This document shows, piece by piece, positions 17,667 to 27,981 of a DNA stretch of 64,000 nt (the stretch's first letter is position 1; every line of letters starts with the position of its first letter). The notes beneath the pieces are model-generated. The model had not been told where the DNA came from. It did no database searches and saw only the letters and a program-made list of their open reading frames with translations. Origin of the DNA: Marinobacter denitrificans (lineage in GTDB: Bacteria > Pseudomonadota > Gammaproteobacteria > Pseudomonadales > Oleiphilaceae). The position numbers were made by a program, and so were the translations under genes. The stretch lies in NCBI RefSeq assembly GCF_008795955.1, contig NZ_VMHN01000001.1:1240001-1304000 (forward strand), read 5' to 3'.

Positions 17667-20403
17667 CGGACTCTGAGGCTCCCCTGCCCAACCGACGCCT
17701 GAGCCAGGTTTCCAGTTCAAGAATCACCAGCACGACCACCCCGGCGCTTGCTGCAAAGGCCAGCGCGCCAGGAGTAAGCGGAGCGCTGGCGAAGGTCTGG
17801 TGAAATAGCGGCAGGTAGGTAAACAGCAGCTGCAGCAGAATCACAGCACCCACTGCCAGCAACACGATGGGGGTGCCCAGCACACCCCTCAGGGTAATGG
17901 AAGCGCTATCCAGGTAACGCACCGCGAATAGGTAGAAAACCTCCATAGCCACCAGTGTGTTCACCGCCAGCGTACGTGCGACCGCTTCATCCTCAAACTG
18001 AGCCATGGCCCAGTACCAGGCGGCGAAGATACCAATCAGGAACAACAGGGACAGAAAAGCGACCCGCCAGACCACGAACCCTGCCAGCAGAGACTCATCC
18101 CTTGGCCGCGGAGGTCGCTTCATGACATCCGGCTCGGTAGGCTCGAACGCCAGTGTCATGGCCAGAATCACTGAGCTTACCAGGTTGACCCATAAAATCT
18201 GCAATGCTGAAATTGGCAGCGCCAGCCCCAGCAAAAGCGCTGTAATAAGGCTGACGGATTCGCCGCCATTAATCGGCAGCATGAACGCAATGCCTTTCTT
18301 GAGGTTGGTGTAGACCGTACGCCCTTCACGAACGGCAGCCGCAATGCTGGCAAAATTGTCGTCCAGCAGTACCACCGAGGCTGCCTCTCGGGCAGCTTCA
18401 GAGCCTTTTACCCCCATGGCGATACCAACATCGGCCCGCTTGAGGGCGGGGGCATCATTCACGCCGTCTCCGGTCATGGCGACCACACCGTGCATGGCCT
18501 GCAGCGCCTCTACCAGACGCAGTTTGTGTTCAGGACTGGTGCGGGCAAAGATATCCACCTCGCTGGCCACCTGCTTCAGCTCGTTCTCGTCGAGCTGGTC
18601 CAGCTCCCTGCCGGTTATCACGCGGGCGGTATTCTTCAATCCCAGCCGTGCGCCGATGGCGCCGGCCGTCATGGCATGATCTCCGGTGATCATCTTTACC
18701 CGGATACCAGCGTCATGGCAGTCCTGGATAGCCTGGATAGCCTCCTGTCGCGGTGGGTCCAGCAGCCCTACCAGCCCCAGCAGTTCAAGGCCATCCTCAA
18801 CATCCTCCACTGCAAGGGTGGTCTGTGAAGCATCCGCGGGTCTTCGTGCCAGTGCCAGCACCCGAAGACCTTCTGAGGCCAGCTCAGAAACGGCATCGGT
18901 CCAGGCCTCCCGGTCCAGCGACGTGGTATCACCGCTGTTGGTTACCATACTGGTACACATTTCCAGTATCCGTTCAGGAGCACCCTTTACATAAACGACG
19001 CCATGGCGGTGGTGATCATGATTGAGCGTCGCCATGAAACGGTATTCTGCGTCAAAGGGCACCTCGTCCGCCCGTGACCAAAGCCGCCCGTCCGTTTCCG
19101 GGTCAAATCCGACCTTCTGGGCGAATACCTTCAGTGCTCCCTCCATAGGATCGCCGGCCACCCTGATCGTGGCCTCATGTCGCTCCAGATGGGCGTCGTT
19201 ACACAACGCGGACGCCCTGGCCAATTGGTCCAGCAACTCACTGCCAGACGCCAATTCGTTACCTTCCCGAATATCCCCCTCCGGCTCGTAACCTTCGCCC
19301 TCTATGTCCAGCCGTTGGCCGGCCACCACCGCCGCAGTCACCATCATTTCATTGCGGGTGAGGGTTCCGGTTTTATCAGAGCAGATAACCGACACGGCCC
19401 CGAGGGTTTCGATCACGGGCATGCGGCGTACAACCGCGTGACGGGTTGCCATCCGTCGCACGCCGATGGCCAGTGTAATAGTGAGAATTGCCGGCAACCC
19501 CTCCGGAATAGCCGCCACGGTCAGGCCCACAACCGCCATGAACAGGTCACGAACCGGTAGTCCACTCAGCGCGAGGCCACCACCAAATATCGCGATACCG
19601 GCAACAATGATGATCATGGACAGGTAGCGGGCAAAGCGGTCGATCTGCTCGAGCAACGGTGTTTTGAGGGTGGTGGTGTCTTGCAGCAGGCCGGAAATCC
19701 GGCCGATTTCAGTGTGTTCTCCTGTCCTCACTACCACCCCTCGGCCGGTGCCCGTTGCCACCATAGTGCCTGAGAAGGCCATGTTGAGCTGATCACCGAG
19801 AACAGCATCGGCGGGCTGCACATCGGTGGTTTTATCCACGGGCTCGGATTCACCGGTCAGCACCGCCTCTTCAATTTTCAGGTTATGGCAGCGTTCCAGC
19901 CGGAGATCCGCTGGCACCCGGTCTCCGGGTTCCAGCACTACGGTGTCACCGGGCACCAGGTCCGCGGCGTCGATTTTTTTCTGCCCCTCTTCACGGATCA
20001 CCACGGCTTTGGGGGCCAGCATATGTCGAATTGCCGAAAGTGCCTGTTCGGCCTTACCCTCCTGAATGAAACCAACCAGGGTCTGGATAACCACCACCGC
20101 CATAATCACCGTGGTGTCCACCCAGTGGCCAAGCAAGGCGGTGATTACCGCAGCTGTGATCAGCACGTAGATAAGGAAATTTTTAAGCTGGTTGCCAAGG
20201 CGGGCAAGAGGACCGCGGCGACGTGCTTCTGGCAGCCGGTTGTGACCGTACTCGTTCAGTCTCTCGGCCACCATTTGGGCCGACAATGGCCCGGTAACAG
20301 AAAGCTCGGAACGGGTTTTGTCGATATTCATGGCGTGCCAATGCACGCCACGATTACCTGCAGGTTCTTCCACTTGAGAGGGGGGTGCTTCAGAGGATGA
20401 CAT
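17647..20403 (-). CDS. Cation-transporting P-type ATPase (P2 type)
   Basis: A 918-residue inner-membrane pump. An N-terminal cation-ATPase domain (about 20-95) is followed by the actuator loop with TGES (183-186), the PEGLP ion-site helix (300-304), the phosphorylated Asp343 in DKTGT, KGAPE, MITGDH and TGDGVNDAPALK. Four C-terminal membrane helices plus six earlier ones give the P2 layout of Ca2+ or Na+/K+ pumps (PacL/PMR1-like). Soft-metal Cys motifs are absent. The transported ion cannot be told from sequence alone. Confidence 0.88.
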   Translation of the reverse strand: MSSSEAPPSQVEEPAGNRGVHWHAMNIDKTRSELSVTGPLSAQMVAERLNEYGHNRLPEARRRGPLARLGNQLKNFLIYVLITAAVITALLGHWVDTTVIMAVVVIQTLVGFIQEGKAEQALSAIRHMLAPKAVVIREEGQKKIDAADLVPGDTVVLEPGDRVPADLRLERCHNLKIEEAVLTGESEPVDKTTDVQPADAVLGDQLNMAFSGTMVATGTGRGVVVRTGEHTEIGRISGLLQDTTTLKTPLLEQIDRFARYLSMIIIVAGIAIFGGGLALSGLPVRDLFMAVVGLTVAAIPEGLPAILTITLAIGVRRMATRHAVVRRMPVIETLGAVSVICSDKTGTLTRNEMMVTAAVVAGQRLDIEGEGYEPEGDIREGNELASGSELLDQLARASALCNDAHLERHEATIRVAGDPMEGALKVFAQKVGFDPETDGRLWSRADEVPFDAEYRFMATLNHDHHRHGVVYVKGAPERILEMCTSMVTNSGDTTSLDREAWTDAVSELASEGLRVLALARRPADASQTTLAVEDVEDGLELLGLVGLLDPPRQEAIQAIQDCHDAGIRVKMITGDHAMTAGAIGARLGLKNTARVITGRELDQLDENELKQVASEVDIFARTSPEHKLRLVEALQAMHGVVAMTGDGVNDAPALKRADVGIAMGVKGSEAAREAASVVLLDDNFASIAAAVREGRTVYTNLKKGIAFMLPINGGESVSLITALLLGLALPISALQILWVNLVSSVILAMTLAFEPTEPDVMKRPPRPRDESLLAGFVVWRVAFLSLLFLIGIFAAWYWAMAQFEDEAVARTLAVNTLVAMEVFYLFAVRYLDSASITLRGVLGTPIVLLAVGAVILLQLLFTYLPLFHQTFASAPLTPGALAFAASAGVVVLVILELETWLRRRLGRGASESVSTDSG

Positions 20404-20539
20404 TGCCGGACTCCCTGGCTGTATACCTGCCGCTATTGAAACCGGACGCGGGCCAGGAAGGGTTGCTTCAGGTCAAGATTAGCCCGGATTGGCCGGGGTT
20501 ACCGGCCACTGAGTCAGCTTATCGAATTACTGCCTTCGC

Positions 20540-21151
20540 CTAGCCGTGAATAAACACCGGCCCGAAACCATAGTTCCAGAGGATTACGGAGCCTACCCGG
20601 GTAGATACCAGAATCACCAGTGCCACGGTCAGCAGTGCGCCCACGTACATCACCGCCTGATCCTTGGGGATACCCATGACAATCGGCAGGCCTTCATACA
20701 TCAGCCAGGCGCCATAGCCGGCTGCCAGCAGGAAAACCAGGGCGTTGAACCAGGGCACCGGGTACAGCAGAGCAAACCCTGCCAGAAACAGGGGCGTGCA
20801 GGAGTACGCCGCCAGTGCAATACCGTTGGATGGCATAAGCTCCTCTTTCGCGCCGTAGGTCTTGGCCATCCAGTTGATCGCATAACCCAGGGCAAATACG
20901 CCCACAAGTATGGCCAAATAGGTCAGAACACTCATCTGCAATGCGCTGATTTCTGTCAGCTTGATCACACGGTCGCTGCCCACCGTCCAGCCGAAGTGCG
21001 CCGTGGAGATATACGCACATATCGGCGCGATGGCCGCCAGAACTAACACGTAGGCAACATAGAGCCTTCTGGGCGGGGCATGTTCCTTGCGGATTTCCGC
21101 CCACTCACTGTCGGGGTGGGTAAACAGGCCAAACGCGTGATTCAAAAGCAT
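20540..21151 (-). CDS. Yip1-family inner-membrane protein
   Basis: A 203-residue protein with five hydrophobic segments. It starts with the Yip1-type region FGLFTHPDSEWAEIRKE, and PDxEW is typical of bacterial members. The function is unknown. AAGAGGG lies about 8 bp upstream of the ATG. It stands alone between the P-type ATPase and the sugar operon. Confidence 0.7.
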   Translation of the reverse strand: MLLNHAFGLFTHPDSEWAEIRKEHAPPRRLYVAYVLVLAAIAPICAYISTAHFGWTVGSDRVIKLTEISALQMSVLTYLAILVGVFALGYAINWMAKTYGAKEELMPSNGIALAAYSCTPLFLAGFALLYPVPWFNALVFLLAAGYGAWLMYEGLPIVMGIPKDQAVMYVGALLTVALVILVSTRVGSVILWNYGFGPVFIHG

Positions 21152-21282
21152 AGCTCGACCCTCTTGGGTTGATATTGTTGTTCACCAATAAAATTACGCT
21201 GTGCGGGTCTCAACAGATCAGACCCTGCTGTTCTTAACTATAGTCAAGAATTGCAGAAGGAAAAGCCGCAGGGGTATGAAAT

Positions 21283-22245
21283 TCAGATGGTTTCCGGAAT
21301 CAGGCGGTGCAAAAGACCGGGCGTGGGCAAAGCGTCGAAAGCGCCGTAATGCATCGCAGTATAGGCCCCACAGCGGGACGCAAATCTCAGTGCTTCCTCA
21401 AGCTTGGCCGGCTGTCTCAGCCAATGGTCGAACGTCCTGCTGTCACTGCTCTGCTCGGCAAGTCGGTACAACAGCCCGGCAACAAAGGAATCACCTGCAG
21501 CGGTGGTATCTTTCGCTTCAACCGACGGTGGGCTCAAGGAAAACATCCGCCCCGGGCTGTATACCTGTAGCGGTTTCGCCCCGTCCGATACCACCACAAG
21601 CCGACCTGTTGCCGGCTGCAAGTCACCGGGCGGTTCGACCCCTTCCCCGAACAGAGCCTCCAGCTCTTCCCGACTGAATTTAACGATATCCGCCATAGTG
21701 GCAGCGGTCAGGATGTGAGGTGCCGGCGATTCACCAGTTGGCCAGAGCGGTGGTCGATAATTTACATCGAAACTGACCAGGCAGTTATGCGCTCTGGCAC
21801 GCCTCATCAATGAAAAGGTGGTCTCCCGAATGGCCGGCTCTGTCAGGGTATTGGAACAGAAATGGACGATGCGAGCACGCTCCAGCGCGCTGTCCGGGCA
21901 CATGGAAGCTTCATAGAGCAGGTCGGCAGTTCCGGTCCTGTAAAAGGCAAAACTGCGCTCGCCCTCCTGGTCGAGGGAAACCAACGCCAATGCCGTCATC
22001 GCGTCGGCTGTCTGGCGGGTAAGCGAGACATCAACGCCGTATTTCACCAGCGCTGTTACGATGTCGCTCCCAAAGACATCCGCGCCTACCTGGCCGATGA
22101 AACCAGAACGGCCACCCAGTCTGGCGACACCCACCGCAACATTGGCAGGCGCCCCCCCGGGCTGTGGAATATACAGCTGCCGGCCTGATACCGATTCCCC
22201 ACGCATATCTATGAGTGCCTCACCAAAACACAGCACCTTGGTCAC
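21283..22245 (-). CDS. Fructokinase-like PfkB-family sugar kinase
   Basis: A 320-residue ribokinase-fold kinase. PfkB signature 1 appears as GGAPANVAVGVARLGG (about 32-47). Signature 2 has the catalytic base Asp in DTTAAGDSFVAGLL (about 246-259). The N-terminus VLCFGEALIDM is typical of bacterial fructokinases. The start is a GTG at 22245 that overlaps the stop of the LacI gene (GTGA), so the pair is translationally coupled. As last gene of an operon with an alpha-glucosidase and a sugar importer, it would phosphorylate fructose released from sucrose. Confidence 0.82.
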   Translation of the reverse strand: MTKVLCFGEALIDMRGESVSGRQLYIPQPGGAPANVAVGVARLGGRSGFIGQVGADVFGSDIVTALVKYGVDVSLTRQTADAMTALALVSLDQEGERSFAFYRTGTADLLYEASMCPDSALERARIVHFCSNTLTEPAIRETTFSLMRRARAHNCLVSFDVNYRPPLWPTGESPAPHILTAATMADIVKFSREELEALFGEGVEPPGDLQPATGRLVVVSDGAKPLQVYSPGRMFSLSPPSVEAKDTTAAGDSFVAGLLYRLAEQSSDSRTFDHWLRQPAKLEEALRFASRCGAYTAMHYGAFDALPTPGLLHRLIPETI

Positions 22246-23306
22246 GGGCAACTCTCCCGCACCAATAAACACGTGGGCAACAACACGTTTGTGTCTTCCT
22301 TCTCCCCGAGAAATATCCGCGCCGCAGTACGACCTTTCTCGGCACTCTGCTGGTAAACCGTGGTCAATGACGGATGCAGGTTAGCCCCCTCCGGAATGCC
22401 GTCAAACCCGACAATGCGAACGTCCTCTGGCACCCTCAGACCCATTTGCAGGGCGGCCTGGATAGCGGCCAGTGCAATCCGGTCACTCATGCACAACATA
22501 AGATCCGGGCGCGGGCTACTGGTAAGTGCCTCGCGCGCGGCCTGGTAAGCATCCTGGTGGGTATTGGTGGGCGTGGTCCAGATTCTGTCGGAGGAAACAT
22601 GATGGCCTGCAGCCTCCAGCGCATCCAGATAGCCGCGAAGCCGGCGCACCGAGATGGCCCGCGTTTCGTTAAACAGCTCCTGATCACGGATGCGGCATAC
22701 CCGGTCGGTATCCAACAGCCGCAAACCCATGATAGCCACATTGGTCGGTGGCTTTTTCAGGGCATGTTCGGCACTACACCTCGCCCCCTCATAGTTATCG
22801 ATGTTGACCCAGGTACATCCCTCCAGGTCAAAATCGACGGCTACCATCTGCTTGCCATGCTGCAGCAGACGGTCGTAGGTACGGCCCTTTTTCAACCACC
22901 CGTATACGATAAAGCCGTCGACCATGGCTTCCTGTACCCGGCTGCGGTGTTCATCATCTTCCTGGCTGGATAACAGCAGCATGTTCATTTGCCGCTGGTC
23001 AAACACTTCAGCCAGCCCGTGGAGAAATTCGCTGGCCACCGGGTCTGTCAAGCTGTAGGCCAGGTTATCCGCCAGCATCACGCCCACGTTACCGGTGCGG
23101 CCGGTTCTCAGGCTGCGGGCGGCGGCATTGGGCCCGTGGTAGCCATGGCGTTTGCATTCATCCAGAATCCACCGACGACGGGCATCGGACAGCTGGTCAG
23201 GCCGATTGAAGGCGTTGGAAATGGTCGCCGTGGACACATTGAGCTTTTCTGCCATCAGCTTGACGGTCAACCGTTTTGGACGGTGATCGGGGTTTATTGT
23301 TTCCAT
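22242..23306 (-). CDS. LacI-family transcriptional regulator
   Basis: A 354-residue regulator. The N-terminal helix-turn-helix reads VKLMAEKLNVSTATISNAFN, followed by the hinge around NAAARSLRTGRTGNVGVML. The rest is a periplasmic-binding-protein-like effector domain. It lies inside the sugar operon between the ATPase and kinase genes, so it probably represses the operon and is relieved by the imported sugar or a product. The CTTAA-type palindrome upstream of the porin gene is a candidate operator. Confidence 0.88.
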   Translation of the reverse strand: METINPDHRPKRLTVKLMAEKLNVSTATISNAFNRPDQLSDARRRWILDECKRHGYHGPNAAARSLRTGRTGNVGVMLADNLAYSLTDPVASEFLHGLAEVFDQRQMNMLLLSSQEDDEHRSRVQEAMVDGFIVYGWLKKGRTYDRLLQHGKQMVAVDFDLEGCTWVNIDNYEGARCSAEHALKKPPTNVAIMGLRLLDTDRVCRIRDQELFNETRAISVRRLRGYLDALEAAGHHVSSDRIWTTPTNTHQDAYQAAREALTSSPRPDLMLCMSDRIALAAIQAALQMGLRVPEDVRIVGFDGIPEGANLHPSLTTVYQQSAEKGRTAARIFLGEKEDTNVLLPTCLLVRESCP

Positions 23307-23324
23307 TGCATACTGGCCCGTGTT

Positions 23325-24461
23325 TCAGTTACTGGCGGCTTGCAGATCAGTCTCATCCACCCTGTGCGTCCCCACCCGCGGAAGACTGTGGCCATCGGCG
23401 TCGAAAACATGCAGGCGCTCAGGCTCGGCGTCCAGCGCCACCCTTTGGCCGGTCCGGATCTGACAGGGCACAGATTCACGAACCACCACCAGTTCATCCA
23501 TACCGGGCATTTCCAGATACACATAAGCCTCGTTACCCAGATATTCCACGTTCACCACTTCCAGGCCTGCATCCGGCCCCGAGAGCGAGATCCGGATGTG
23601 CTCAGGCCTCAGCCCGACAGTCATCGCGGCTCCATTCGCCATGTGGGAGGCGTCCCGCTCCACGGTTACTGTCCCCATGCCACACACCTCGACATCGACA
23701 GATCGGCCAGGGCTTGTGGACTTTATCCTGGCAGGTATCAGGTTCATTTTCGGCGACCCGATGAACCCCGCCACAAACAGGCTGGCAGGGGTTTCATACA
23801 ACTCATAAGGAGTGCCTACCTGCTCGATGTGGCCACCGTTGAGCACCACGATCTTGTCGGCCAGGGTCATGGCCTCCACCTGGTCATGGGTCACGTAGAT
23901 CATGGTGGACTGCAGCCGGTCATGCAGCTTCGCAATTTCCGTGCGCATTTGCACACGCAGGCTGGCATCAAGATTGGACAGAGGCTCATCGAACAGCATG
24001 ATCTGGGGTTCCCGGGCCATGGCCCGGCCAATGGCTACCCGCTGGCGCTGGCCGCCAGACAGTTCACGGGGCTTGCGTTGCAGCAGACTGGTGAGCTGGA
24101 GCACCTCCGCTGTCTTTTCCACCCACTCCCGAACCTTGCCCTTGTTGGCCTTATCCAGTTTCAGCCCAAAGGCAATGTTCTCATACACGGACATATGTGG
24201 GTAAAGCGCGTAGGACTGGAACACCATGCCCACGCCCCGTTCCTTCGGAGACAGGTCGGTGACCACTTCACCGGCGATCTCGATATCCCCGGCCGTGGGT
24301 TCCTCCAGCCCGGCTATAAGACGCAGCAGTGTGGATTTACCACAGCCCGAGGGGCCGACAAAAACCACGAATTCTCCGTCTTCAACCCGCAGGTCCACAC
24401 TGGGAATGATTTCAATCTTGCCAAAGGTTTTGTTGATTTTTTTCAGTTCCACACAAGCCAT
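23325..24461 (-). CDS. Sugar ABC transporter ATP-binding protein (MalK/UgpC type)
   Basis: A 378-residue ATPase. Walker A is GPSGCGKST (about 36-44), the signature is LSGGQRQRVAIGRAMAREP, Walker B is IMLFDEPLSNLD, and the switch His is YVTHDQVEAMTLADKI. The C-terminal 140 residues form the MalK-type TOBE/regulatory domain (GLRPEHI, VVNVEYLGNEAYVYLEM). It energises the two permeases encoded upstream in the operon. AGAGGAG lies about 8 bp before the ATG. Confidence 0.92.
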   Translation of the reverse strand: MACVELKKINKTFGKIEIIPSVDLRVEDGEFVVFVGPSGCGKSTLLRLIAGLEEPTAGDIEIAGEVVTDLSPKERGVGMVFQSYALYPHMSVYENIAFGLKLDKANKGKVREWVEKTAEVLQLTSLLQRKPRELSGGQRQRVAIGRAMAREPQIMLFDEPLSNLDASLRVQMRTEIAKLHDRLQSTMIYVTHDQVEAMTLADKIVVLNGGHIEQVGTPYELYETPASLFVAGFIGSPKMNLIPARIKSTSPGRSVDVEVCGMGTVTVERDASHMANGAAMTVGLRPEHIRISLSGPDAGLEVVNVEYLGNEAYVYLEMPGMDELVVVRESVPCQIRTGQRVALDAEPERLHVFDADGHSLPRVGTHRVDETDLQAASN

Positions 24462-24510
24462 GGTGGAGACTCCTCTGTTGGGCCCGGTTCACACACCGGG
24501 CCCGGGTGTT

Positions 24511-26127
24511 TTACGTTTCTGCGAAAAATGCCTGATACGGTGGCAGCACAAGTTCATCACCGTCCTGGTAGCCATGGAAGCCATGCCCCTCCAGCGCTCT
24601 GGACGTCCTGCAGGGACACGGCAGCCGTAGCTCTTCCCCGGTCAGGTTCAGTGCTACCAGCAAGGTCTGCTCACCGGTGCTCCGGGTCCAGCACAGGGCA
24701 TTCCCCGTATCGTCAAGAACCTTCAGATCGCCACGAATCAGCGCAGGCTGCTGCTGTCGCCAGTGGATCAGCTGACGCACTGCATTGAGCGTGGAGTCCG
24801 GGTCCGCTTCCTGGCGGGAAACAGCGAACTCCAGATGGTCGCGGTCCACGGGCAGCCAGGGTTTCCCTGAGGTAAACCCACCATTCGGTAGAGGCTCCCA
24901 TACAATGGGCGTGCGGCATCCGTCTCGGCCACGGAACTCCGGCCAGAAGCTGATACCGTATGGATCCTGCAACTCTTCATAAGGAACCGAGGCTTCCGGA
25001 AGACCGAGTTCCTCCCCCTGGTACAGGGAAACGCTGCCCCGTAATGTCAGCATCAGGGCCATCAGCACCCGTGGGTACAGGCGCAGGTCCTCGCCACCAT
25101 CCGCCCAGCGGGAAACAACCCGCACCACGTCATGGTTGCTCAAGGCCCAACAGGGCCAGCCATCACCAAGCCCCTGCTGATAGTTCCGTACCACTTCCCG
25201 CACGTAGCCCGGGCCGTGGCGGTCAGACAACAGGTCAAATGAATAGGCCATATGAAGGCGATCATCGCCGGCGGTGTATTCCGCCATCCTCTCCAGGGGC
25301 TTATCATCGCCGATTTCCCCCACCAAAGTGGTTTCCGGGTATTCGTCCATCAGCGCCCGCAGGTCGTTAAGGAAGCCGATGTTCTCCGGCTGGCTCAGGT
25401 CATTCACATGGCGCTGGTAGGTGTAGGGGTTCACCCCTTTTGCCACGAATGTCTTGTTTTCACCCGCCGGTACCGCCGGGTTGTCCGCGAGGCTCTGGTT
25501 GTGGAAATAGAAATTGACGGTATCCAGCCGGAACCCGTCCGCCCCCAGTTCCAGCCAGAAGCGCATGTTATCCAGGTTGGCCTGGCGCACTTCCGGGTTA
25601 TGGAAGTTCAGGTCCGGTTGGCTCGCCAGGAAATTGTGGAGGTAATACTGTCCCCGCCGTGTGTCCCAGGCCCAGGCACTGCCACCGAAGATGGACAACC
25701 AGTTATTCGGTGGCGTGCCGTCAGGCTTGGGATCGGCCCAGACAAACCAATCCGCCTTGGGGTTGTCGCGGCTGCGACGGCTTTCCTCGAACCAGGGATG
25801 GGCATCCGAGGTATGGCTGATAACCTGATCGATGATGACTTTCAGATTCAGCCGATGAGCCTCGCTGATCAATGCCCGGAAATCCTCCATGGTGCCAAAA
25901 AGCGGATCGACGCCCCGGTAGTCAGACACATCGTAGCCAAAATCCTTCATCGGCGAGGTAAAGAATGGCGACAGCCAGATGGCATCCACACCCAGCGATG
26001 CCACATAGGGCAGCTTTTCGGTCGCGCCTCTGAGGTCACCAATACCATCCCCGTTGCTGTCCATAAAGCTGCGGGGATAGATCTGGTAAATAATGCCACC
26101 CTTCCACCAGGGCTGTGACTGGCTCAT
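24511..26127 (-). CDS. GH13 alpha-glucosidase
   Basis: A 538-residue cytoplasmic glycosidase with no signal peptide. GH13 conserved regions are in order: DQVISHTSDAHPWF (region I, about 99-112), GFRLDTVNFYFH with the nucleophile Asp (region II, about 198-209), VGEIGD with the acid/base Glu (region III, about 268-273) and SNHDVVR (region IV, about 331-337). GFRLDTVNFY and VGEIGD resemble the GH13_23 alpha-glucosidases of Halomonas, which act on short substrates such as sucrose and maltose. It would split the imported disaccharide; the fructokinase in the operon favours sucrose. Confidence 0.88.
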   Translation of the reverse strand: MSQSQPWWKGGIIYQIYPRSFMDSNGDGIGDLRGATEKLPYVASLGVDAIWLSPFFTSPMKDFGYDVSDYRGVDPLFGTMEDFRALISEAHRLNLKVIIDQVISHTSDAHPWFEESRRSRDNPKADWFVWADPKPDGTPPNNWLSIFGGSAWAWDTRRGQYYLHNFLASQPDLNFHNPEVRQANLDNMRFWLELGADGFRLDTVNFYFHNQSLADNPAVPAGENKTFVAKGVNPYTYQRHVNDLSQPENIGFLNDLRALMDEYPETTLVGEIGDDKPLERMAEYTAGDDRLHMAYSFDLLSDRHGPGYVREVVRNYQQGLGDGWPCWALSNHDVVRVVSRWADGGEDLRLYPRVLMALMLTLRGSVSLYQGEELGLPEASVPYEELQDPYGISFWPEFRGRDGCRTPIVWEPLPNGGFTSGKPWLPVDRDHLEFAVSRQEADPDSTLNAVRQLIHWRQQQPALIRGDLKVLDDTGNALCWTRSTGEQTLLVALNLTGEELRLPCPCRTSRALEGHGFHGYQDGDELVLPPYQAFFAET

Positions 26128-26143
26128 ACACGTAACTCCTTGG

Positions 26144-26986
26144 TTAACCTTTGACCGCGCCCGCCGTCAGGCCGGACACGATTCGACGTTGAAAAATCAG
26201 TACCAGGACCACCAGTGGCACGGTGACAATCACCGACGCCGCCATCAGGTGCCCCCAGGGCAATTCGTGCTGGGATCCGCCGGTAATCAGCGCGATAGCG
26301 ACCGGAACCGTGCGTTGGTCGTCTGTCAGCGTGAAGGTCAGCGCGAACAGGAACTCGTTCCAGGCGGCGATAAACGCCAGCAGGCCGGTAGTGGCCATGG
26401 CTGGCCCCATCAGTGGTATGAACACCTTGAACAGGGTGACCATCGGCGACGCTCCATCCACAATGGCGGCTTCTTCCAGCTCCTTCGGCAACTGCCGCAT
26501 GAACGTGGTCAGAACCCAGACAGTGAATGGCAAGGTGAAAATGGTGTAGGAGAAGACCAGGGCCAACGGATCGTTGTAGAGATCGAATGCCCGGATAACC
26601 TCAAACAGACCGGACAGCACCGCCACCTGGGGAAACATCGAGACCCCGAGCACAATCATCAACACCGTTCCCCGACCGCGGAAGTGCACTCTCCCGAGGG
26701 CGTAAGCAGCGGTCAGACCAAACGCCATGGCAATGGCAACGGCGCAGGTTGCCACCAGGATGGAATTCCAGATGCTGGATACGAACGAACTCTGCCCAAG
26801 CACTGCCTGGTAGTTCTCAAAATTGAAGGTGGTGATCCAGTAGTCGATGTTGAACAGTTCCGAGCCGCTCTTGAATGACGTCAGAATCGCATAATAGAAA
26901 GGAAACACCGTGAACAGCATGATCGCTGCCAGCAGCAGCCCAAACCCGGCTTTCGCCACAATTTTTCTGAGCAGTTTACGGTTCAT
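26144..26986 (-). CDS. Sugar ABC transporter permease (MalG type)
   Basis: A 280-residue inner-membrane protein with six hydrophobic segments. The ATPase-docking EAA loop reads ELEEAAIVDGASPMVTLFKV, followed by IPLMGPAMATTGL. The N-terminus resembles MalG/AglG proteins. Its start overlaps the preceding permease stop by 4 bp (ATGA), so the two permeases should be made in equal amounts. Confidence 0.92.
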   Translation of the reverse strand: MNRKLLRKIVAKAGFGLLLAAIMLFTVFPFYYAILTSFKSGSELFNIDYWITTFNFENYQAVLGQSSFVSSIWNSILVATCAVAIAMAFGLTAAYALGRVHFRGRGTVLMIVLGVSMFPQVAVLSGLFEVIRAFDLYNDPLALVFSYTIFTLPFTVWVLTTFMRQLPKELEEAAIVDGASPMVTLFKVFIPLMGPAMATTGLLAFIAAWNEFLFALTFTLTDDQRTVPVAIALITGGSQHELPWGHLMAASVIVTVPLVVLVLIFQRRIVSGLTAGAVKG

Positions 26987-27981
26987 GCATCACCTCCGAA
27001 CTGTTTGCGTCCCAGGTAGAGGTAGGTAATGGTCAGCAGGGCAATGATCAGGAACAGGACGGTCGAAGCCGCCGAGCCGTACCCCACATCCTGGAATTCC
27101 ACCAGTTGCTGGCGGGCATAGACCGACATCGACATGGTGTCCTCGCTGTTGGAGGTGAGCACGTAGATCACATCGAACACCCGCAACGCATCCAGCACGC
27201 GGAAGATGATGGCCACCATCAGTGCTGGATAGATCAGCGGCAAGGTGACGCGAAAGAACACCCGCACCGGATGGATACCATCCACCTTCGCCGCCTCGTA
27301 GCAGTCCGATGGCAGCATCTGCAGTGCGGCCAGTGTCAGCAACGCCATAAAGGGGGTGGTTTTCCACACATCCACCATGATCACCGCCCACATGGACAGG
27401 TCCGAGTTGGCCGTCCAGTTCAGCGGCTCAGCGATCACGCCCAGCGTCATCAACATGTCGTTGATGATCCCGAACTGGTCATGGAGCATCCAGCCCCACA
27501 TCTTTGCCGATACAATGGTGGGAATGGCCCAGGGAATCAGGGTGGCCGCGCGGATCAGACCACGCCCCCGGAACTGGGCATTCAGGGTCAGGGCGATAAT
27601 CAGCCCCAGCACCGTTTCCGCTCCCACGGAAACCACCGTGAAGAACAGCGTATTCCAGACCGCCCGCCACCAGCTCGGGTCCGCCAGCACGCCATACCAG
27701 GCACCGTTGTCGTACACCAGATAGTTTTCGAACCCGATCATGCTGTAGGTGCTGATATCCGAGAAGCTGGCGTCGGTAAAGCTGAACCAGATGGTGCGCA
27801 TCAGGGGCCAACCGGCAACCGCTGCCAGTACCACCAGCATCGGGATCAGGAACATCCAGGCCGCGCGCAGGCGCTGGCGATGCACTCTGTTGTGCCGCCG
27901 TGTAGGGGGAGCGGACCGGGCGAGTGACTGCTCGCCCGCGTCCGCGTTTGCTGAGGTAACGGTCGGATCAGCCATGGTCAT
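26983..27981 (-). CDS. Sugar ABC transporter permease (MalF type)
   Basis: A 332-residue permease with six hydrophobic segments after a hydrophilic N-terminal tail of about 35 residues. The EAA loop is SDCYEAAKVDGIHPVRVFFRVTLPLI. It is shorter than E. coli MalF (514) and similar in size to AglF/ThuF-type permeases. Its ATG overlaps the binding-protein stop by one base. Confidence 0.92.
   Translation of the reverse strand: MTMADPTVTSANADAGEQSLARSAPPTRRHNRVHRQRLRAAWMFLIPMLVVLAAVAGWPLMRTIWFSFTDASFSDISTYSMIGFENYLVYDNGAWYGVLADPSWWRAVWNTLFFTVVSVGAETVLGLIIALTLNAQFRGRGLIRAATLIPWAIPTIVSAKMWGWMLHDQFGIINDMLMTLGVIAEPLNWTANSDLSMWAVIMVDVWKTTPFMALLTLAALQMLPSDCYEAAKVDGIHPVRVFFRVTLPLIYPALMVAIIFRVLDALRVFDVIYVLTSNSEDTMSMSVYARQQLVEFQDVGYGSAASTVLFLIIALLTITYLYLGRKQFGGDA

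Noticed and set aside
22989..24788. 599-codon open frame on the plus strand
   Set aside because: It runs opposite the LacI, ATPase and glucosidase genes, which are all clear family members.
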